Both the position numbers and the translations under genes were made by a program. This document shows, piece by piece, positions 1 through 55,523 of a stretch of DNA of 64,000 nt. The stretch comes from Tenodera sinensis. Taxonomy: Eukaryota > Arthropoda > Insecta > Mantodea > Mantidae. How positions within the stretch are numbered: the first letter of the stretch is position 1; each line of letters starts with the position of its first letter. Location of the stretch: the NCBI GenBank assembly GCA_030765045.1, contig CM060965.1, forward strand, positions 27,064,435 to 27,128,434, read 5' to 3'. The notes beneath the pieces are model-generated. The model had not been told where the DNA came from. It was given only the letters and a program-made list of their open reading frames with translations, and ran no database searches.

Positions 1-50
1 TACCAATGCCAGACACAACGATTAGTACAGTAAGGACTAATACGAATTAC

Positions 51-41082
<41,032 letters not shown>

Positions 41083-43319
41083 CTGTAAGTCATAACAAAT
41101 TTCATGGTGATGTTTGCCAAATTTTAACAACTTAAAACAACTACATCTGAGAAAAATGTAGCTATTCTAAGTGACTGTAGAATAATTTTATTAAATATAA
41201 GAATATTAAGTTTCAGGAGTATGATACCAAAGATATTTAGCCAACAATCAAATAATGTATTATATAGTATTTAATTCTCATACATAAAACTTATCTGTTG
41301 TGTGTTTATAAATCATTCAACCAAATGATAATAAAAGGTAATGAAATAATTTTGTTGGTAAAGAAGAACATAGTAATTCATTTCCAACACATGAATGAAC
41401 TACTAAGAATGGAATTAATTAAATCAGATCCATTATTCTACTTCAATATAGCATGACATTATAACTACACATTTACACATTCACTGTTGCAATTGTAAGT
41501 ATAATTATAATCACCTCACTCATTTATGTTAATAGTTAGACTCTCTGGCTTATATTTATTTGGGAAGCCAACTTTGGCTTATGATTATCATCCTACATTG
41601 CATCACAGATAATGCCCTCTTTCTTTGCTCTCATTTTCCCATTTAAATGGCAAAGAGATAACTATGCACTCTGACCTTAAGTTCAACCACCAGATCTTTG
41701 TTTGCACATCAAATGTCCTTCAGCATGGCACAACAACAACAACAACAAATAACCAAGATGTTAGACATATATAGAAACTCTATTTTATTCAACTTTAAAA
41801 CAACACTCTTCAGATTGCAATCACAAATGAAAATATTAATACATGGAATGATAATATACATGATGTACTGTAGGTATTTTCTTCAAACTGTTTTGTCTGG
41901 CAGCTTAGGGAACACATGTCAATGTGAATTAAAGAATAAAAACATAATAAGAGGATAAAATTTTTGGGTGCTTCTTGAGCTAATTAACATGCCTTCATTG
42001 TTGTTTCAGGTTTGAAATGGAAATCCTGATGTCAAGAATTTACTAGACTATATAGAAGTCAGGCTGCAAAATCGTTGAAAGTTAGTGGGGGGAAAAAACT
42101 TTAGAAATTTATGCTTCACTGTTTGCCTCGTTATATAAATTATGCCCTAGGATATTTTAGTGGGGGTGGGGAATTCTGGATATAAAATCATTGGGGGAGG
42201 GGGGGGGGGGGAGTATTACTGCATGTCCTTTTAGACAACATTATTTAGCATAAAGGCAACAAAAATGTTTAATTCAAATTTTTCACTGACTAAAAGTATA
42301 GTTGAAAAAATATGTTATCAAACATTATAGAGAATAACATAGAGAACAAAATGTTTCCATATTTTATTTTTACTCACAAAATATAATATGATCGTAGAAA
42401 TTATAAGGAAGTATAGCTGATGAGTTGGGTGGACTAAAAAAAGCATCACTTTAATGGAGAAGAGAATGAAACATTTTTTAACAATAAGCTGGAAAATTAC
42501 AAATGCCTGTAGCAGAGTCATTCTACATCAAATCGCACAAAATATGGCAAAAATTGACCTTAATATCTCAGATGTTCTTGAAAACTTTTTGGTGTTTTGG
42601 AACAAAATGAATTTGACCTGTGTTTCTTTGTTTTATAAAAAAACATTTATTTTGGCAGATATTAATTTTTGAAATGTCCTAAAAATAACGTGCTCCTCAC
42701 CCTTCGATCAATCATATCTCCGATTGTAATCAAGCAAATTGCTTGATATTTGGCTCAAATTAAAGATAAATGACAGTATTTCATGATGTATTTATTAGAA
42801 CACTCTATTAAGTATTATTAATATTATATTTTATATGATTAAATTTTTAAAGTTAGATAATAAAACAAGCTCGACCATTTAAAAATCTGAAAAAAAAAAA
42901 CAACTAAAAATACACTGAAGTTTGTTCAATATTCTCAGAAAAAATCAGAATGGAGTCTCTAATAGTTCAGTTGTAATTAACTTACAAATCAGAGCAGTGA
43001 ACTCATGTGGCAGCGGTGACAGCTACCGTAACCTCGCACAATTGGCACCTTCCATAATGCAACTGTTCACTGCTTGAGGTTCCATGAACATTACAACAGT
43101 ACAGTAAGGAGAACACTGCTAGCTGATACTATTATATGTACACTATTAGTATCTCCAAAATATTTTTAAAATATGCATTTTAAACTAATGCTTCCATACA
43201 CCACAGAACTTTAAATTTCTACTTATCTACCTGCTTCTTCAAAAGAAAATTGTTTCACTAAAGCTTCAGTTTTTGACAAAGGAATGAAGGAGTATAATTT
43301 TAAAGCATAGCAGGACCCA
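41083..43319. other. Upstream ASL intron or 5' flank, nothing recognised
   Basis: The start-codon exon of ASL should lie here or further right. A first exon of only a few codons cannot be recognised by eye. G-runs at 42,190-42,215 and A/T-rich sequence are the only local features. Confidence 0.4.
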
Positions 43320-43526
43320 TCATTCTTGGCCTCTGACCTTGACTGGAAGTCCTGTAGGCGAACCCATAGTTGTCTCTTTCATCAGCTCATATTGTATAAT
43401 TCTGCAAATGAAACCATGCACAACATGGCGAGGAAGGGGGATGGTAATGATGTCTGCATGAGCCAAGACAGTCCTTGCTAATTCAGAGGCACTTTTTAGT
43501 TCAGCATGCAGTTGAAGACATAGTTA
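43320..43526 (-). other. Unassigned open frame without ATG
   Basis: The minus strand reads without stops LCLQLHAELKSASELARTV, HADIITIPLPRHVVHGF, ICRIIQYELMKETTMGSP and TGLPVKVRGQE before TGA. No family was recognised. It could be a decayed transposon frame, a pseudogene piece or chance. It lies just left of the L450 repeat. Confidence 0.25.
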
Positions 43527-43532
43527 GATCTA

Positions 43533-44109
43533 AGACAGAATATTAGAAGACCCCAAAAGAAAATTGTTTATGTGAATATTTGTTAAAAGTGTAATTTGTT
43601 TTTTGATATTGGTATGAGTTGGTTAAATGGCAAAAACGTGTTAATAATGTTCATTGTTACGAACAACTAAGTTTGCCCAAAGACGTCATAAATCTTTCCA
43701 TATTTGATTTTAATATATATGTATAAATATTAGAATTATATGTGTTCCATAATAAAAGTAAGGGAGGATGGTTAGGGATCGCTTCCCTAACAAGAAAGAA
43801 CTATTTGATGGACGCATACGCGGATTTATACGAAAAAAAGGCGCTGTCTTGTGAGGTGACGCCATAATCTGCCCACTCGCATGTGTGTGTTCAAGGCATG
43901 AGGACGTATTGGTGTAGCGTGTGAACATGGAACTTTCACCAGACTTTCATCGAGCATAAGTTCTACTAAATGAAAAAGTGGAAAGGTTTTGAATCATTTA
44001 GAACGGTGCTAGGAGGAATTATTTAATGTAAAATATCGAAAAAGTGTTAATAAAATAATACATTGTGGTGAAGAAACATCGTGTGATTTTTCATTCCATC
44101 CGTTACCAC
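43533..44109. repeat. Dispersed repeat L450 copy 2
   Basis: This is homologous to 4,276-4,710, with ~110 extra bases near 43,600-43,715. It shares the start AGACAGAATATTAGAAGACC, the middle GTGAACATGGAACTTTCAC and the end CGTTACCAC. Confidence 0.55.
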
Positions 44110-45282
44110 ACTCTGAGATTACAAAGAGCTCAATAGCTCAAAGACACAACGTTATTAATAATTACAAAAACTGCACCAGATCTTTGCAATAAGGAGTGAA
44201 TATAGTGAATTTGTGAGACATTGATCATAGCTTAAATCAATTATGCCACTGTACGTTCTAAATTAGGGACCAAAACATTACACAGTCAGAGTAGAGAAAT
44301 TGTTTCAATGTATGGGCGTACATGAAGAAAGAAGCTAAATGCAAAGAACTGCTTATATCAGAAGATTTTTTTCAAAAAAATTCAAAAAGTTCAAAAGCAT
44401 GTATCAGATGCCACAGGAGTATCAGAAAGAAGGTGCATTGTGGAGGCATTTTTCTGCATGGACTGTACTGCCTTAGTAAGAAGAGCATTATCTGAGTAGC
44501 ATATGAAGCTGATGCACCAATTCACATGCTGTCTACAGTCACCTGGCTTGGTACTCGATTTCAAGCTTCACATTTACTTCCTGCAGGGGGCTAAGAATGG
44601 CGAATCCAGCTGTACAAATGGATCCCTACTTCATGTCGTATGTGAGCGCTTGCAGGCCTCCAGAAAAAAAATTGTAGCAAATGCACTTACACTCACTCCA
44701 TAGTTTTTAATATCTTATTTTATTGATAAAATGTCAGGGAATACATGTGTATTTGTTTTAGATTTTTAACACATCAATTTAAATTCTATTTTTGGTTTTA
44801 CAAAATACAGCATCAAAAAAGAGTCCAAAATTTGTGTGTAATAATGATTGGTTGAAAATTTTCAAAGGAGTTGTATTTAACCTATCCAGTGTGCCAAACC
44901 CCAACTCTCAACTCTATATGGCCTTAGAGTTACAAGTGATTTTATATTACAGGCGCACAGTTGCTTAATTTCTAATAGCCATAACTAAGCAAGTAATTTA
45001 AAAATACAGAAATAAAAAAATATGGGCCTCCTATTTGATACGTATTATTCACAAAAAAAATTTAAACCTCCTACGAAAAAGTCGTGTTTTAAAAGTGTGC
45101 AATTTGACGTGGATTGACCCAGCAATGACTGTTAACAGTAATGCAAAACTGTTTCTGCTGCAGTTCTGCTAGAGTATCAGGATTTAATTCAGTAAAGAAG
45201 TGATTAATCTGCTTGACTACAGTGCACATTGCTGATTATGATAAATGTAAAGAATAATTTAAATTCTATGTATATAGGCCTG
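44110..45282. other. Sequence without recognised features
   Basis: Short frames (for example 44,503-44,703 plus) have no motifs, and no repeat family was recognised. Confidence 0.4.
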
Positions 45283-45520
45283 TTTTAGAACGTCCTCTGA
45301 TTTTTACAGCTACTAATCTTGCTTCCCAAGGTTGCAGGTCAAAACCTGTCAAGACTAATTTTTTAAGTGTGTTTAAGTGACACTCCTGTCAGTAAATTTA
45401 CTGGCATGTAAAAGAACTGTGGAATAAAATTTTGGTACACCAGTGACGCTGATATGATTCTAGCAATTGATACCATCATTGATAAACAAAATATGTATTT
45501 TTATTTAATAACATTCATTT
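45283..45520 (+). mobile_element. SINE type A, old copy
   Basis: This is a diverged version of 49,298-49,530. Shared landmarks are TTTTAAGTGTG, TTTACTGGCATGTAAAAGAA, a GGTACACCAGTGACGCTGAT block and ATTGATAAACAAAA. Confidence 0.7.
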
Positions 45521-45666
45521 ATTAACCTTGCTAAAGAATACAATTTCAAAATTTTGTTCTTGAATCCTTGATATAGAACCTTAACTTTCGACTGAAATGG
45601 TCTGAAATCATGCAACATTTTTCTCTTCAGGATAATGTTAGGATTTTCTGTTTTCAACTTATTTAC

Positions 45667-47262
<1,596 letters not shown>

Positions 47263-47399
47263 TTACCACTTGAGCTTTAATGTCTACATACAAGGGCCAC
47301 TAAATATGCATTGAGACATGGAAAATTGGCCACCCCTGGGAAGTACATTGTTGCTTTCTCAAAATAGCTGATTCATTGGTAATGCAATGGTAGTAGGAA

Positions 47400-48780
47400 A
47401 CCTTTGTTGTGTCATTCACTTTTGCTCAGTTTCTGTTTGAAGACTGAAAACTGTGAACATGTTCTCAAGTGCAATGGAGACTCAGAGAGAGCATTTTGTG
47501 CAATGATTTTGAACAACTTCAAATGTGGCTTAAATGAAATAAAATCACTTGAGTGTTTGAGAGAGGCTTTTAGGGACTATTCTCCATCATGTGCCACTAT
47601 GTTTCTTGGTTTGCAGAATTCAAGAGGGGGCAACAATCTCTTAAAGATGAAGAGAAGAATGGCAGACCAGCAACAGAAGTGACTGACAAAGACATCACTA
47701 CCGTAGAAACAATGGTTAGGGAAAATTCAAGATTAATCTACAAGGAGATTGAATTGGCATTATGGATTAGTTTGCCAAGTGTTACAACCATCTTTCATGA
47801 ACACCTTCCTCTAAAAAAAAAATTCTTCATATCTCTCAATCCTTATGGTGTCCCATAATTTATTTAAAGCACTAAGCTCCAAGGAATGATGTGAAGAAAT
47901 GCTGAGATGATTTAACTGCAGAGTGCCTTGCCATATTCTGGATAATGTTACGGGCATTGAAAAATGAATCCATCAGCATGAGCGTCGCAAAGAGGGGGCA
48001 AGGGAGGGCTGCGGCCCCCCTTGTAAGTTGGTGAACTTAAGATGTAATCAATTACTGACTGCTAAACTATTATTTTAATTTTGATGTAAAGAACAATTTT
48101 TACTAAGCACAAATTAATATAATTATCTGCAACAAATACTATAAATTTTAACAATAAAATAATGAATTAATATTATCTGATTACAAACTTCCAACATGTG
48201 GCCCCCCTTGGAAAAAAGTCTGCCGACGCTCATGTCCATCAGTCTGACCCTGAAACAAAATGCCAGTCCTCCATTTGGGTATTCCCAGATGACCAACCAT
48301 CCATCAAGGTCAAGAGAGCAAGAAGTGCAGGAAGGAAAATGGTTGCTTCTTTGTTCTTCACAAGTAGTCACTTGGCAACAGTTTCGCTCGAAATCGTTTG
48401 TATTTTGGAAGTGTTTAAAAAATCCAAGAAAAGTCAGGACAGGTGTAAGGAGTACATTGTTGCATCATGAGAATACATGAGCTCACACCACTAGTGTAAC
48501 AATGGAGTTTCTGTAAAGAACTCTGGCAAAACTATTGACTCATCCACCCTACAATCCTGATCTGGCACCATGTGATTTCTTCCTGTTTCCTATGGTGAAG
48601 AACCAACTTCAAGGTCACCAATTTTCTAGCCCTGAAGAAGCAGTTTCTGCATACAAAGAAGAGCTATCTGCAGTGCCAGAAACTGAGTACTTCCAAAAGC
48701 GGTTCTAGAGGATGGAATGCTGCATGCAGTGCCTGGGAGAATACTTGGATAAACAAAACGTTTCTTGATTCTTCATATTT
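47400..48780 (+). pseudogene. Mariner transposase relic
   Basis: The N-terminal part is ECLREAFRDYSPSCATMF, followed in the next frame by EFKRGQQSLKDEEKNGRP and TDKDITTVETMVRENSRL. The core has DPETKCQSS, then HHENTSSH-type and HPPYNPDLAPCDFFLFP strings (48,465-48,600). The end has YKEELSAVPETEYFQKRF and CMQCLGEYLDKQN. Several frameshifts and a hAT MITE insertion (47,977-48,234) disrupt it. Clear terminal repeats were not found. Confidence 0.85.
47977..48234. mobile_element. 258-bp hAT MITE inside the mariner
   Basis: The inverted ends CATGAGCGTCG/CGACGCTCATG are flanked by TCCATCAG at 47,969-47,976 and 48,235-48,242, an 8-bp hAT-type duplication. It is non-coding. Removing it and one duplication rejoins the mariner coding sequence. 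Confidence 0.9.
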
Positions 48781-48834
48781 TGCTGTCTTAATACACATCT
48801 ACTTAACCTGTACAAGAGAGTGAGACTAATGTAG

Positions 48835-49875
48835 ACAAAAAAATTGCAGGCAGCTTGTTCACTGACCTAACAAAAGCTTTCAAAAATATTGAATAATGAT
48901 CTGCTCTTAAAATCATTATCATTAACTGGAGTAAGAGGAAAGTACCTTATGTTGGTTTGAAAGCTATCTTGATAAAATGCAATATGTCAGAGCAAATAAT
49001 GAGTACAGTGGAACTCAAAAATCAACATGACTTTGTCCTAAATCCAATTTCATTTCTAATATTTATAAATGACATAGGGATTTCAAATTAAGAGGGAAAA
49101 TATTTTTATTTGCTGATGATATTTTCCTGTTGTATGTAAACAAGTCTGATTCCCAACAATCATCTAGTCCTCAATACAAAAAAATTGGTACATCCTTATC
49201 ACAAGACCAAAAATGTGTTACTCAACAATGTCTCATTAAAAGTAAATGATAATGTTATACAAAGAATAGCTAATTTTACATAGCTAGTTGTCATTCTGTC
49301 GGTCTGGGTGGCTCAGTTGGTTAGATGCTGGCCTACTGATCTCAAGGTCGCGGTTCAAACCCAGCCCAGGCCGATGGTTTTTAAGTGTGCTTAAAAACGA
49401 CAGCTCCATGTCAGTACATTTACTGGCATGTAAAAGAACTCCTGCGGGACGAAATTCCGGCACACCGGCGACGCTGATGTGATCCTGGCAATTGACAGCG
49501 TCGTTAAACAACAAAATAAATAAATAATAATAGTTGTCATTCTACATCCAAGCCTAATGTGGAAATATCATACTGAACAAATTGTAAAGAGAATTTTTGC
49601 TGTTCTTCATGTTCTATATGGACCACCCAAAGGATCTTGACTTAGGTAAGCACTGGCTATCTAAGTTGCTTATATGTTGCTCTTATACATCAAACATATT
49701 ATACTATGAAACTCTATGCTTCATCTATATATTAAATCTCTCCTATGTGTGTACCTATAAGATAAAAAACAACTCTGTTCACCAACTCAACTATTACACA
49801 CAAGAAAGTTGTCCATTCCTATAATACAAGATCAGCCAATGGAATTTCAAAAGGGAACTCCACAACTCCCTAACG
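48835..49875 (+). pseudogene. Jockey/CR1-like reverse transcriptase fragment, interrupted by a SINE
   Basis: Pieces include FTDLTKAF, LKSLSLTG, ISFLIFINDI, the catalytic FADDIFLLY (near 49,110) and, after the SINE, HSYNTRSANGISKG near 49,815. Many stops and frameshifts are present. The right end meets the minus-strand element at about 49,870. Confidence 0.75.
49298..49530 (+). mobile_element. SINE type A (tRNA-derived, 13-bp target duplication)
   Basis: The head GGTCTGGGTGGCTCAGTTGG (A box) and the B box GGTTCAAACCC have near-complementary ends (GGTCTGG/CCAGGCC) resembling a tRNA acceptor stem. The body contains TTTACTGGCATGTAAAAGAA and CACCGGCGACGCTGAT, with a TAAATAAATAATAA tail. TAGTTGTCATTCT flanks it at 49,285-49,297 and 49,531-49,543. 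Confidence 0.93.
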
Positions 49876-52800
49876 TCTATCCACTAAGAGCTGTTGCTAG
49901 GTCAGCAGCAAAACAGAGGGAAGCTCCAATGTCTGAAATTTATGAAGTAGAGTCGGAATATGCACTACATAATACGCATTCAATACATCCAAAAATAAGG
50001 CTAAAACCTGTTTACATGTTTGAAAAGCTATAAAAACATCTGTAACAGGTCTATATAAATTAAAAGTCGTACCGAATCCCTTGCGGAAACCGTATTGTAT
50101 AACTGGCACCACCCAAACCATACTAAATAAAAACTTAGGAGATCCTGTAAATTTTTCATACAGTTTATGGAGTGTGGTGAGTATAGATATAGGGCGATAG
50201 TCCTGAACAGAATGGCCTAATAGATGTGGCTTCAGAACTGGATGAATTACAATCAAACGCCACGAATGTGGAATATATCCTGTCTGAAATATGTATAGGG
50301 CACAACACCGTGTCCAGGTGCTGATCGGCGAGTTTTCATGTGTGAGATAGGCTGTCATCCTGCAAATCCGCAGCTCCAAATAAACATGGTAAAGCGCTAG
50401 ATGCAGACGAAGCGTTATACCGGGCTAATTTCCGTAATACTTCCCGCATAGGAGTGTACCTAGTAATAGTAGAACAGTAAAGGGACCATGATTGTCGACG
50501 CTGTTTCAATAGTTGACGTTTCGTCAACGCTTCTGTACATTTGGCTGTGCGGTAAGCTTCAGGGGTCCGAGAATTATGGTACTTACTATAAGCCAGGCGT
50601 CGTTCTGCCACATCCTTTGCAGATTTAGCACACCACTATGGCGGTTTTTTAACTGCTGTACCGAAGGCCCCACCCAAGAATGATGAATATCCTGGTAATC
50701 AACTATCACATGTTCCAGAGCCTCGTAATTAACACTAGCATCCGAATAGTGATCTAAACGACCATTGATATATTCAGCCAGTATATCGGCTTTCGGATTG
50801 CCACGCCGCCGGCGCTGTACAAAAATGCCATCTCGTAGTGCAGTACGAGTGATAGAAAGTTTAAAAGGTAAATGATCACTGTCCATGGTATCGGTGTGTC
50901 GACAAAGGACTGAGAGTGAAACGAGGTCAGGGGTTATAAGGATCAGATACGGAGATGTATCTTGTTGACGGGGAGTACCCAAACGGGTCCTGTATGGATG
51001 AGAGGCAAGATGCAGACGATTGGTGTGCCGCATATCGAAAAACAGGGTGCCGGTGATGTTACCATGGAGACAACGGCGAAAAATTCGGTACACGAATATT
51101 TGACCATTCCACATCCTAGACATGGTATCACGTGGTATATACCGCAATGAATGTGAGGCTGCCTATACAGATTCTAATAGCTTCTAAATATGGAGGAATG
51201 CGCAAAGTCGTGTCCTAGTCATGTATCGTTATACCATGTTGTACTCCAATGACCACTTCCCCTCCCCTCGTCGCACGATCATTACGACAAATATGGTATC
51301 CTGGGATAGAAAAATAGGAGTGTAAGCCTAACCATATTTCAACTATGATAAATATCTGCATTTTCTCTGCGGTACTCGTGGTAAGTAAATGTTGCAGCTC
51401 TGCTTTTTTAGAGACGACGCTGCGCGCTTTCCAATATAATTTATTAAGATGCTTTAATTTAGCTGACGCAATTGCGATTTCAGTTGCTCCAGCGGCGGGC
51501 GCATATAATCCGGCGCCATGCATATTATTTGTACATCAATTAGTGCCTTACACTTCACCGATATATCCGAAACAGAGGGACCGAAAGCTGTCTTCATAGC
51601 ATCACCAGAGGGTTCACATGATGTAATTGAGCCGGAACGAGACGGTCCCTACTGGTACTCTTAGTCGAGCCTATAATTACCTCCACCTCTTTATTCGGCG
51701 GCGAGGTCAACCTTACACTGGATCCACCCTGAGTCACCACTTGTATTCCCGATCAACGCCCCAAAGGAGCGATATGCATAGATGACGGTACCTGCACATT
51801 AACCATTTCCCTGGAAGATATCTTCTTAAGAGGTGGGAACGAATCATCTTTGCGTTTCGGATATCCGGAGAGGATCTCAGCCCCGTCGTTGCTTCCAGCC
51901 ATTCCTAGTAAACGCGGTTGTCGCATTTGACTGGCCAGTACACTGTCTGCATATGACTGCCGTCTCGTCTGGCCTCATATCGAGACACCGGTAAGTCTTG
52001 CATTTGTGCATTTATCGTTGTTTATAGGGCATATGCCGAACAAACCTCAATATTGAGAGTGGAGCTGCTTGCTTACAATTTACACAACGGATAATTTCCG
52101 CTAAACAGTCAGTTTGGGCGGGTTCATGTGTTTGGTCACATTTCAAGCAGGTCTTCGGATATCGACAATATTTTTCACAGTGATTTAGCTTTCCACAGTT
52201 ACGACAGTTCTATCTATAAGTTTAGTAACCGGAAAAAGATGGTAATATAAATAAATGTGGGCAGGTAACTGTTGTGCTCGGAAAATAATTTTAAAGGTCC
52301 TGGTAGGCACATAGTCCGTCTTTCCCTGCTCTACAACTTTTCTGGTAAATCTGTAAGCGTAAGTAGCTTCCGCTTGGCCTGTTTCTAATAAATGTAAAAT
52401 TTCACTCGTGGTAACATCTAGGACAACGCCCATATGATCCCCAGCACGTGTAGATTATAGCGCGGAATGAATGATATTCATGTAATTTATCGAAATCTGA
52501 ATTTAGAAAACGATGCGCCTGATGTATTTGAAAATGTACTTCCATCTGATTAAAACCACTTTTGTGCATATGTTTTACTTGGTATTGATTGTTAAATAGC
52601 CATCTACCAACCTTCATCGGGTGAAATTTAGCTAAGTCCTGATTAGGAAATGTTATGGTCACAAAATACGGTCCCGCACCACTCTCAATATATCTCAAAG
52701 GTACCCTTTCCGCCTCACCATCTACTCAACCCATGAGTGCCCCACGTGGGCCATTCAACTGTTGTATGTCACTTGACAGTATGTTGGTTTCTTCCTGACG

Positions 52801-53165
52801 CCTTTGCTCTGGCAGAGTAATACCAGGACGAGAAGCTTCTGTTTCCATTTCACTCGATGTATTTAATGAAGTACTATCTTTAGCACGTGTTTCATTGATA
52901 TCCTCCGCCATCGACTTAAATCTCCCCCGCCCTGCTCGGGGTGTCCCCGCACAAAGGAATAATAATTAGTTTCCTACCTTGTGGTCTGCTCGTAAAATTA
53001 AATAGTATTTTAAACACACAAAAAGTCGAATTCCGACCACTCAAGAAGAAAATCCCACTTCCCGTCGCAATTCCCCGTAGTAGCTTCACTGGAATTAAGC
53101 AGTTCACTCTACCGCGGTCAGAACACCAAGAATTGCAAACTGACTGTGACTTCAGTATCTAAAGG
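49870..53165 (-). mobile_element. RNase H-clade non-LTR element no. 1 (3'-truncated)
   Basis: In minus order there is a 5' leader (53,165-52,915). A first ORF in pieces follows: MAEDINETRA (52,911), then YFVTITFPNQDLAKFH, then TSEILHLLETGQ and YVPTRTFKIIFRAQQLP, then cysteine knuckles such as CRNCGKLNHCEKYC and CLKCDQTH near 52,200-52,110. The second ORF starts with endonuclease pieces (AELQHLLTTS, ITIHD, MDSDHLPFKLSI near 50,880) and reverse transcriptase start DYRPISILTTLHKLYEKF ... QYGFRKGFGT ... ALFLDVLNAYY. It stops before the catalytic YADD box, so the 3' half is lost. Frameshifts and stops are numerous. Confidence 0.8.
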
Positions 53166-53435
53166 AGTACTTTCTTCAAAATCACTTAATATACAGAATG
53201 ATTTTCCTTGATTCCAGGTAATCTGTGTGAGAATTTTCTAGACAAGGCTTCCAGAGTTCTGAATGTTTGCTATGATGATGCGAGATGAAAAACTACAACT
53301 AATGAAGTGTTAGGAAAGAAAAAGAAATATCGTTAGAAAAAGGGTTTAAGAATATGTAATGAAGAAATTACGAAGGCAGTAACAGATCAGAAATTAGCTC
53401 ACCTACAACACAACACAACACAAACCCTGCGGGGT
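53166..53435 (+). pseudogene. Segment of an older LINE (host of later insertions), part 1
   Basis: The frame fragment RKEKEISL, then GLRICNEEITKAVTDQKLAH (about 53,340-53,405), resembles the linker between endonuclease and reverse transcriptase of Jockey/RTE-like LINEs. It is cut off by the element beginning near 53,436. Confidence 0.5.
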
Positions 53436-54345
53436 TTTCCAATTATTTTGGTGAGATTTATGCCCTTTATCAAGCTCTGCGATCTACTCTTTGTATTACC
53501 AATTCCAAGATCCAGTTTTGTTCGGGCTCTTTGAGTGCCCTTCGAAGCATCGGCTCACCCAGTATGCCTCGGGGGATGGATTGGTGGGAGGTGATGTGTC
53601 GTTTAGAAATCTCCAAGCACCTTAACCGAAGCAATGCAATTCAATTCTTGTGGGTCCCGGGACATGCAAATATTTCGGGCAACGCAACTGCCTACCGCAT
53701 GGCTAGGGAGGCAGCTCATCTCCCCGCACCGATGGAACCGGTCACCATCTCTTGGAGAGATGCTGCACGGCTTATATCTAACTACGTAGTTTCCCATCTT
53801 TATAACTATTCCGACCTACCTACCCTGACGAAGTGATCTCCATGGTTTAAGAAATCCACTCTCAGTAGAGCTGTAATCTCTTTGATATCAAAAATCCGAC
53901 TTGAAGTTGCCGGTACACCGGCCTACTTATTTAAAATCCGCCAAAGAGCCTCCCCAAATTGTGATTGTGGTGTCTAAGGTGATATCTACCATATCATTTT
54001 TAATTGCCCCTTACATACACTTCCTGTTACGCAATTTATCAGCACACTAGCCCAACGTTATGGCAATAGCCCATGGACCATCTCCTCTCTGGTTTATGTA
54101 TAGTGCTGATACTCGTTTGCTACGGCTACTACTTCGCCATCTCGTTAACTGCAAAATGAAACGGTGAACTGTGCTCCGATCCTCCTTTAGTGATTCGTCC
54201 TTTTTCTCAGTTCTCCCACTCCAATTCGATTCGACGCAGACATCGATTACTCCTGCCCGGAGTGTGATAGTGCGTCCATAAACCCCAAACAACAACCAAA
54301 AATGGAGAAAGAAAAAGAAAAGAAAAAAGAAAAACGACGAAGCGA
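53436..54345 (+). mobile_element. RNase H-clade non-LTR element no. 2 (3' fragment)
   Basis: This 5'-truncated fragment retains the second half of RNase H. It has FGEIYALYQAL (catalytic Glu), a GSLSALRSI segment where the active-site Asp is replaced by Gly, and FLWVPGHANISGN. There follows TPAYLFKIRQRASPNCDCG, a stop, then DIYHIIFNCPLH, the terminal Cys-His finger of the clade. It ends in an A/G-rich tail (GAAAAAGAAAAGAAAAAAG). Confidence 0.8.
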
Positions 54346-54371
54346 GAGAGATGTATAGGAAAACTCTGATT

Positions 54372-55222
54372 TGTTGCACTCACATGAATTTCTCTACTCT
54401 TGTACTAATCATTCTTAAAACTTATTATTCCTATGTCTTCTTCTTGTTAGTAAAAATAAACGTTCGTACAAATTATCTTATTGCTTATTTCCTTGTAGGT
54501 GCAAAGGGAACATTAGAATACAGTAGGCTCTGTACGATAGTCAAATCTTTTAAAGCTTTGAGATTCCGTTCTCTTGGCACACTTAACATATAAAAAAATG
54601 AACAACGATGAACCATTTCACGAAAGTTATAAGTTTTCCGAAACTCACACACATAACAAGGAATGCCTCCGAAATGGTTCACTCTACAAGAAAATTTATT
54701 CAGACATAAATTGTGTATTTTAGCAAGATTTACATTTTTTGTAGAGTATGATTTTGCCTACGCTAACGGTTTACCAGTCATCCAAAGTGGTCCAGAATAA
54801 ATACGACTCCAGTGGCTATAGCCAGAAAATTCAAGATATACATTTCATTTGTCATCAAAATATCTCAAACATATGACATTTTAATCAAAATGGTTTGAGC
54901 CATTTTCAAGAAAATTAAAATTTTCGAAAAATTTTCGAAGTAAAGGGTAGTTTAGGTTGGGACTATTTTCTTCAAAATCTTCGTGTCGCATCCTTGAAAG
55001 ACATTAAACTTAAATACCAACTTTGGTTTATAATTGACTTTTTATTTTTGAGTTATGCTGTTCACAGACTGACAGCCAGACATACAGACACACACACAAA
55101 CCTTTTTCTAAAAATGCTTTTTTGGATTTGGGGGGCCTCAAAACATGCATTTCCGGTGAAATCTCGACCTTGAATTTTTGGGTAGAATATAATACTTTCT
55201 CTACATGTAGTAGAGAAAGCAA
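54372..55222 (-). mobile_element. M840 element, copy 3 (complete)
   Basis: The copy runs from TTGCACTCACATGAATTTCT to the terminal hairpin CTTTCTCTACATGTAGTAGA. It closely matches 17,045-18,000 without the RP-A insertion. Confidence 0.85.
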
Positions 55223-55224
55223 AA

Positions 55225-55480
55225 AGCGAAACGAAATTAGAAACTTTATAAGGAAGGCTCACTAAGACTGCTGGGACAAATTTATTAGCACTGTGGAATA
55301 TGACATACATGGGAGTCAATTGACGGCCTACAAAGTGCTAAAACATTTAGACAACGAAGAAAGAGATCTAACAAATATAAATGTAACTGGAGAAGAACAA
55401 TGGATGCAACATTATAGATATTTGTGGTTTAAACCTTCTGTGGAAGAAGAAGAAGAAGAAGAAGAAGAAGAAGAAAACGT
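55225..55480 (+). pseudogene. Older LINE, part 2, ending in a poly-Glu run
   Basis: The plus frame KRNEIRNFIRKAH, then after one stop DCWDKFISTVEYDIHG, AYKVLKHLDNEERD, GEEQWMQHYRYLWFKP and a run of GAA codons. It continues at 60,700 beyond the inserted element. It belongs to the linker before the reverse transcriptase. Confidence 0.75.
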
Positions 55481-55523
55481 AAGTCATTAAATTTCATTGC
55501 AATAGGTAAACTATTACATACAA

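Noticed and set aside
47977..48234. Intron of the mariner gene
   Set aside because: It has inverted ends and an 8-bp target duplication, not GT-AG boundaries.
49298..49375. tRNA gene with near-paired acceptor ends
   Set aside because: The acceptor-like ends pair well, but the T stem is mismatched and the unit is bounded by a 13-bp duplication together with a SINE body, so it is a SINE head.
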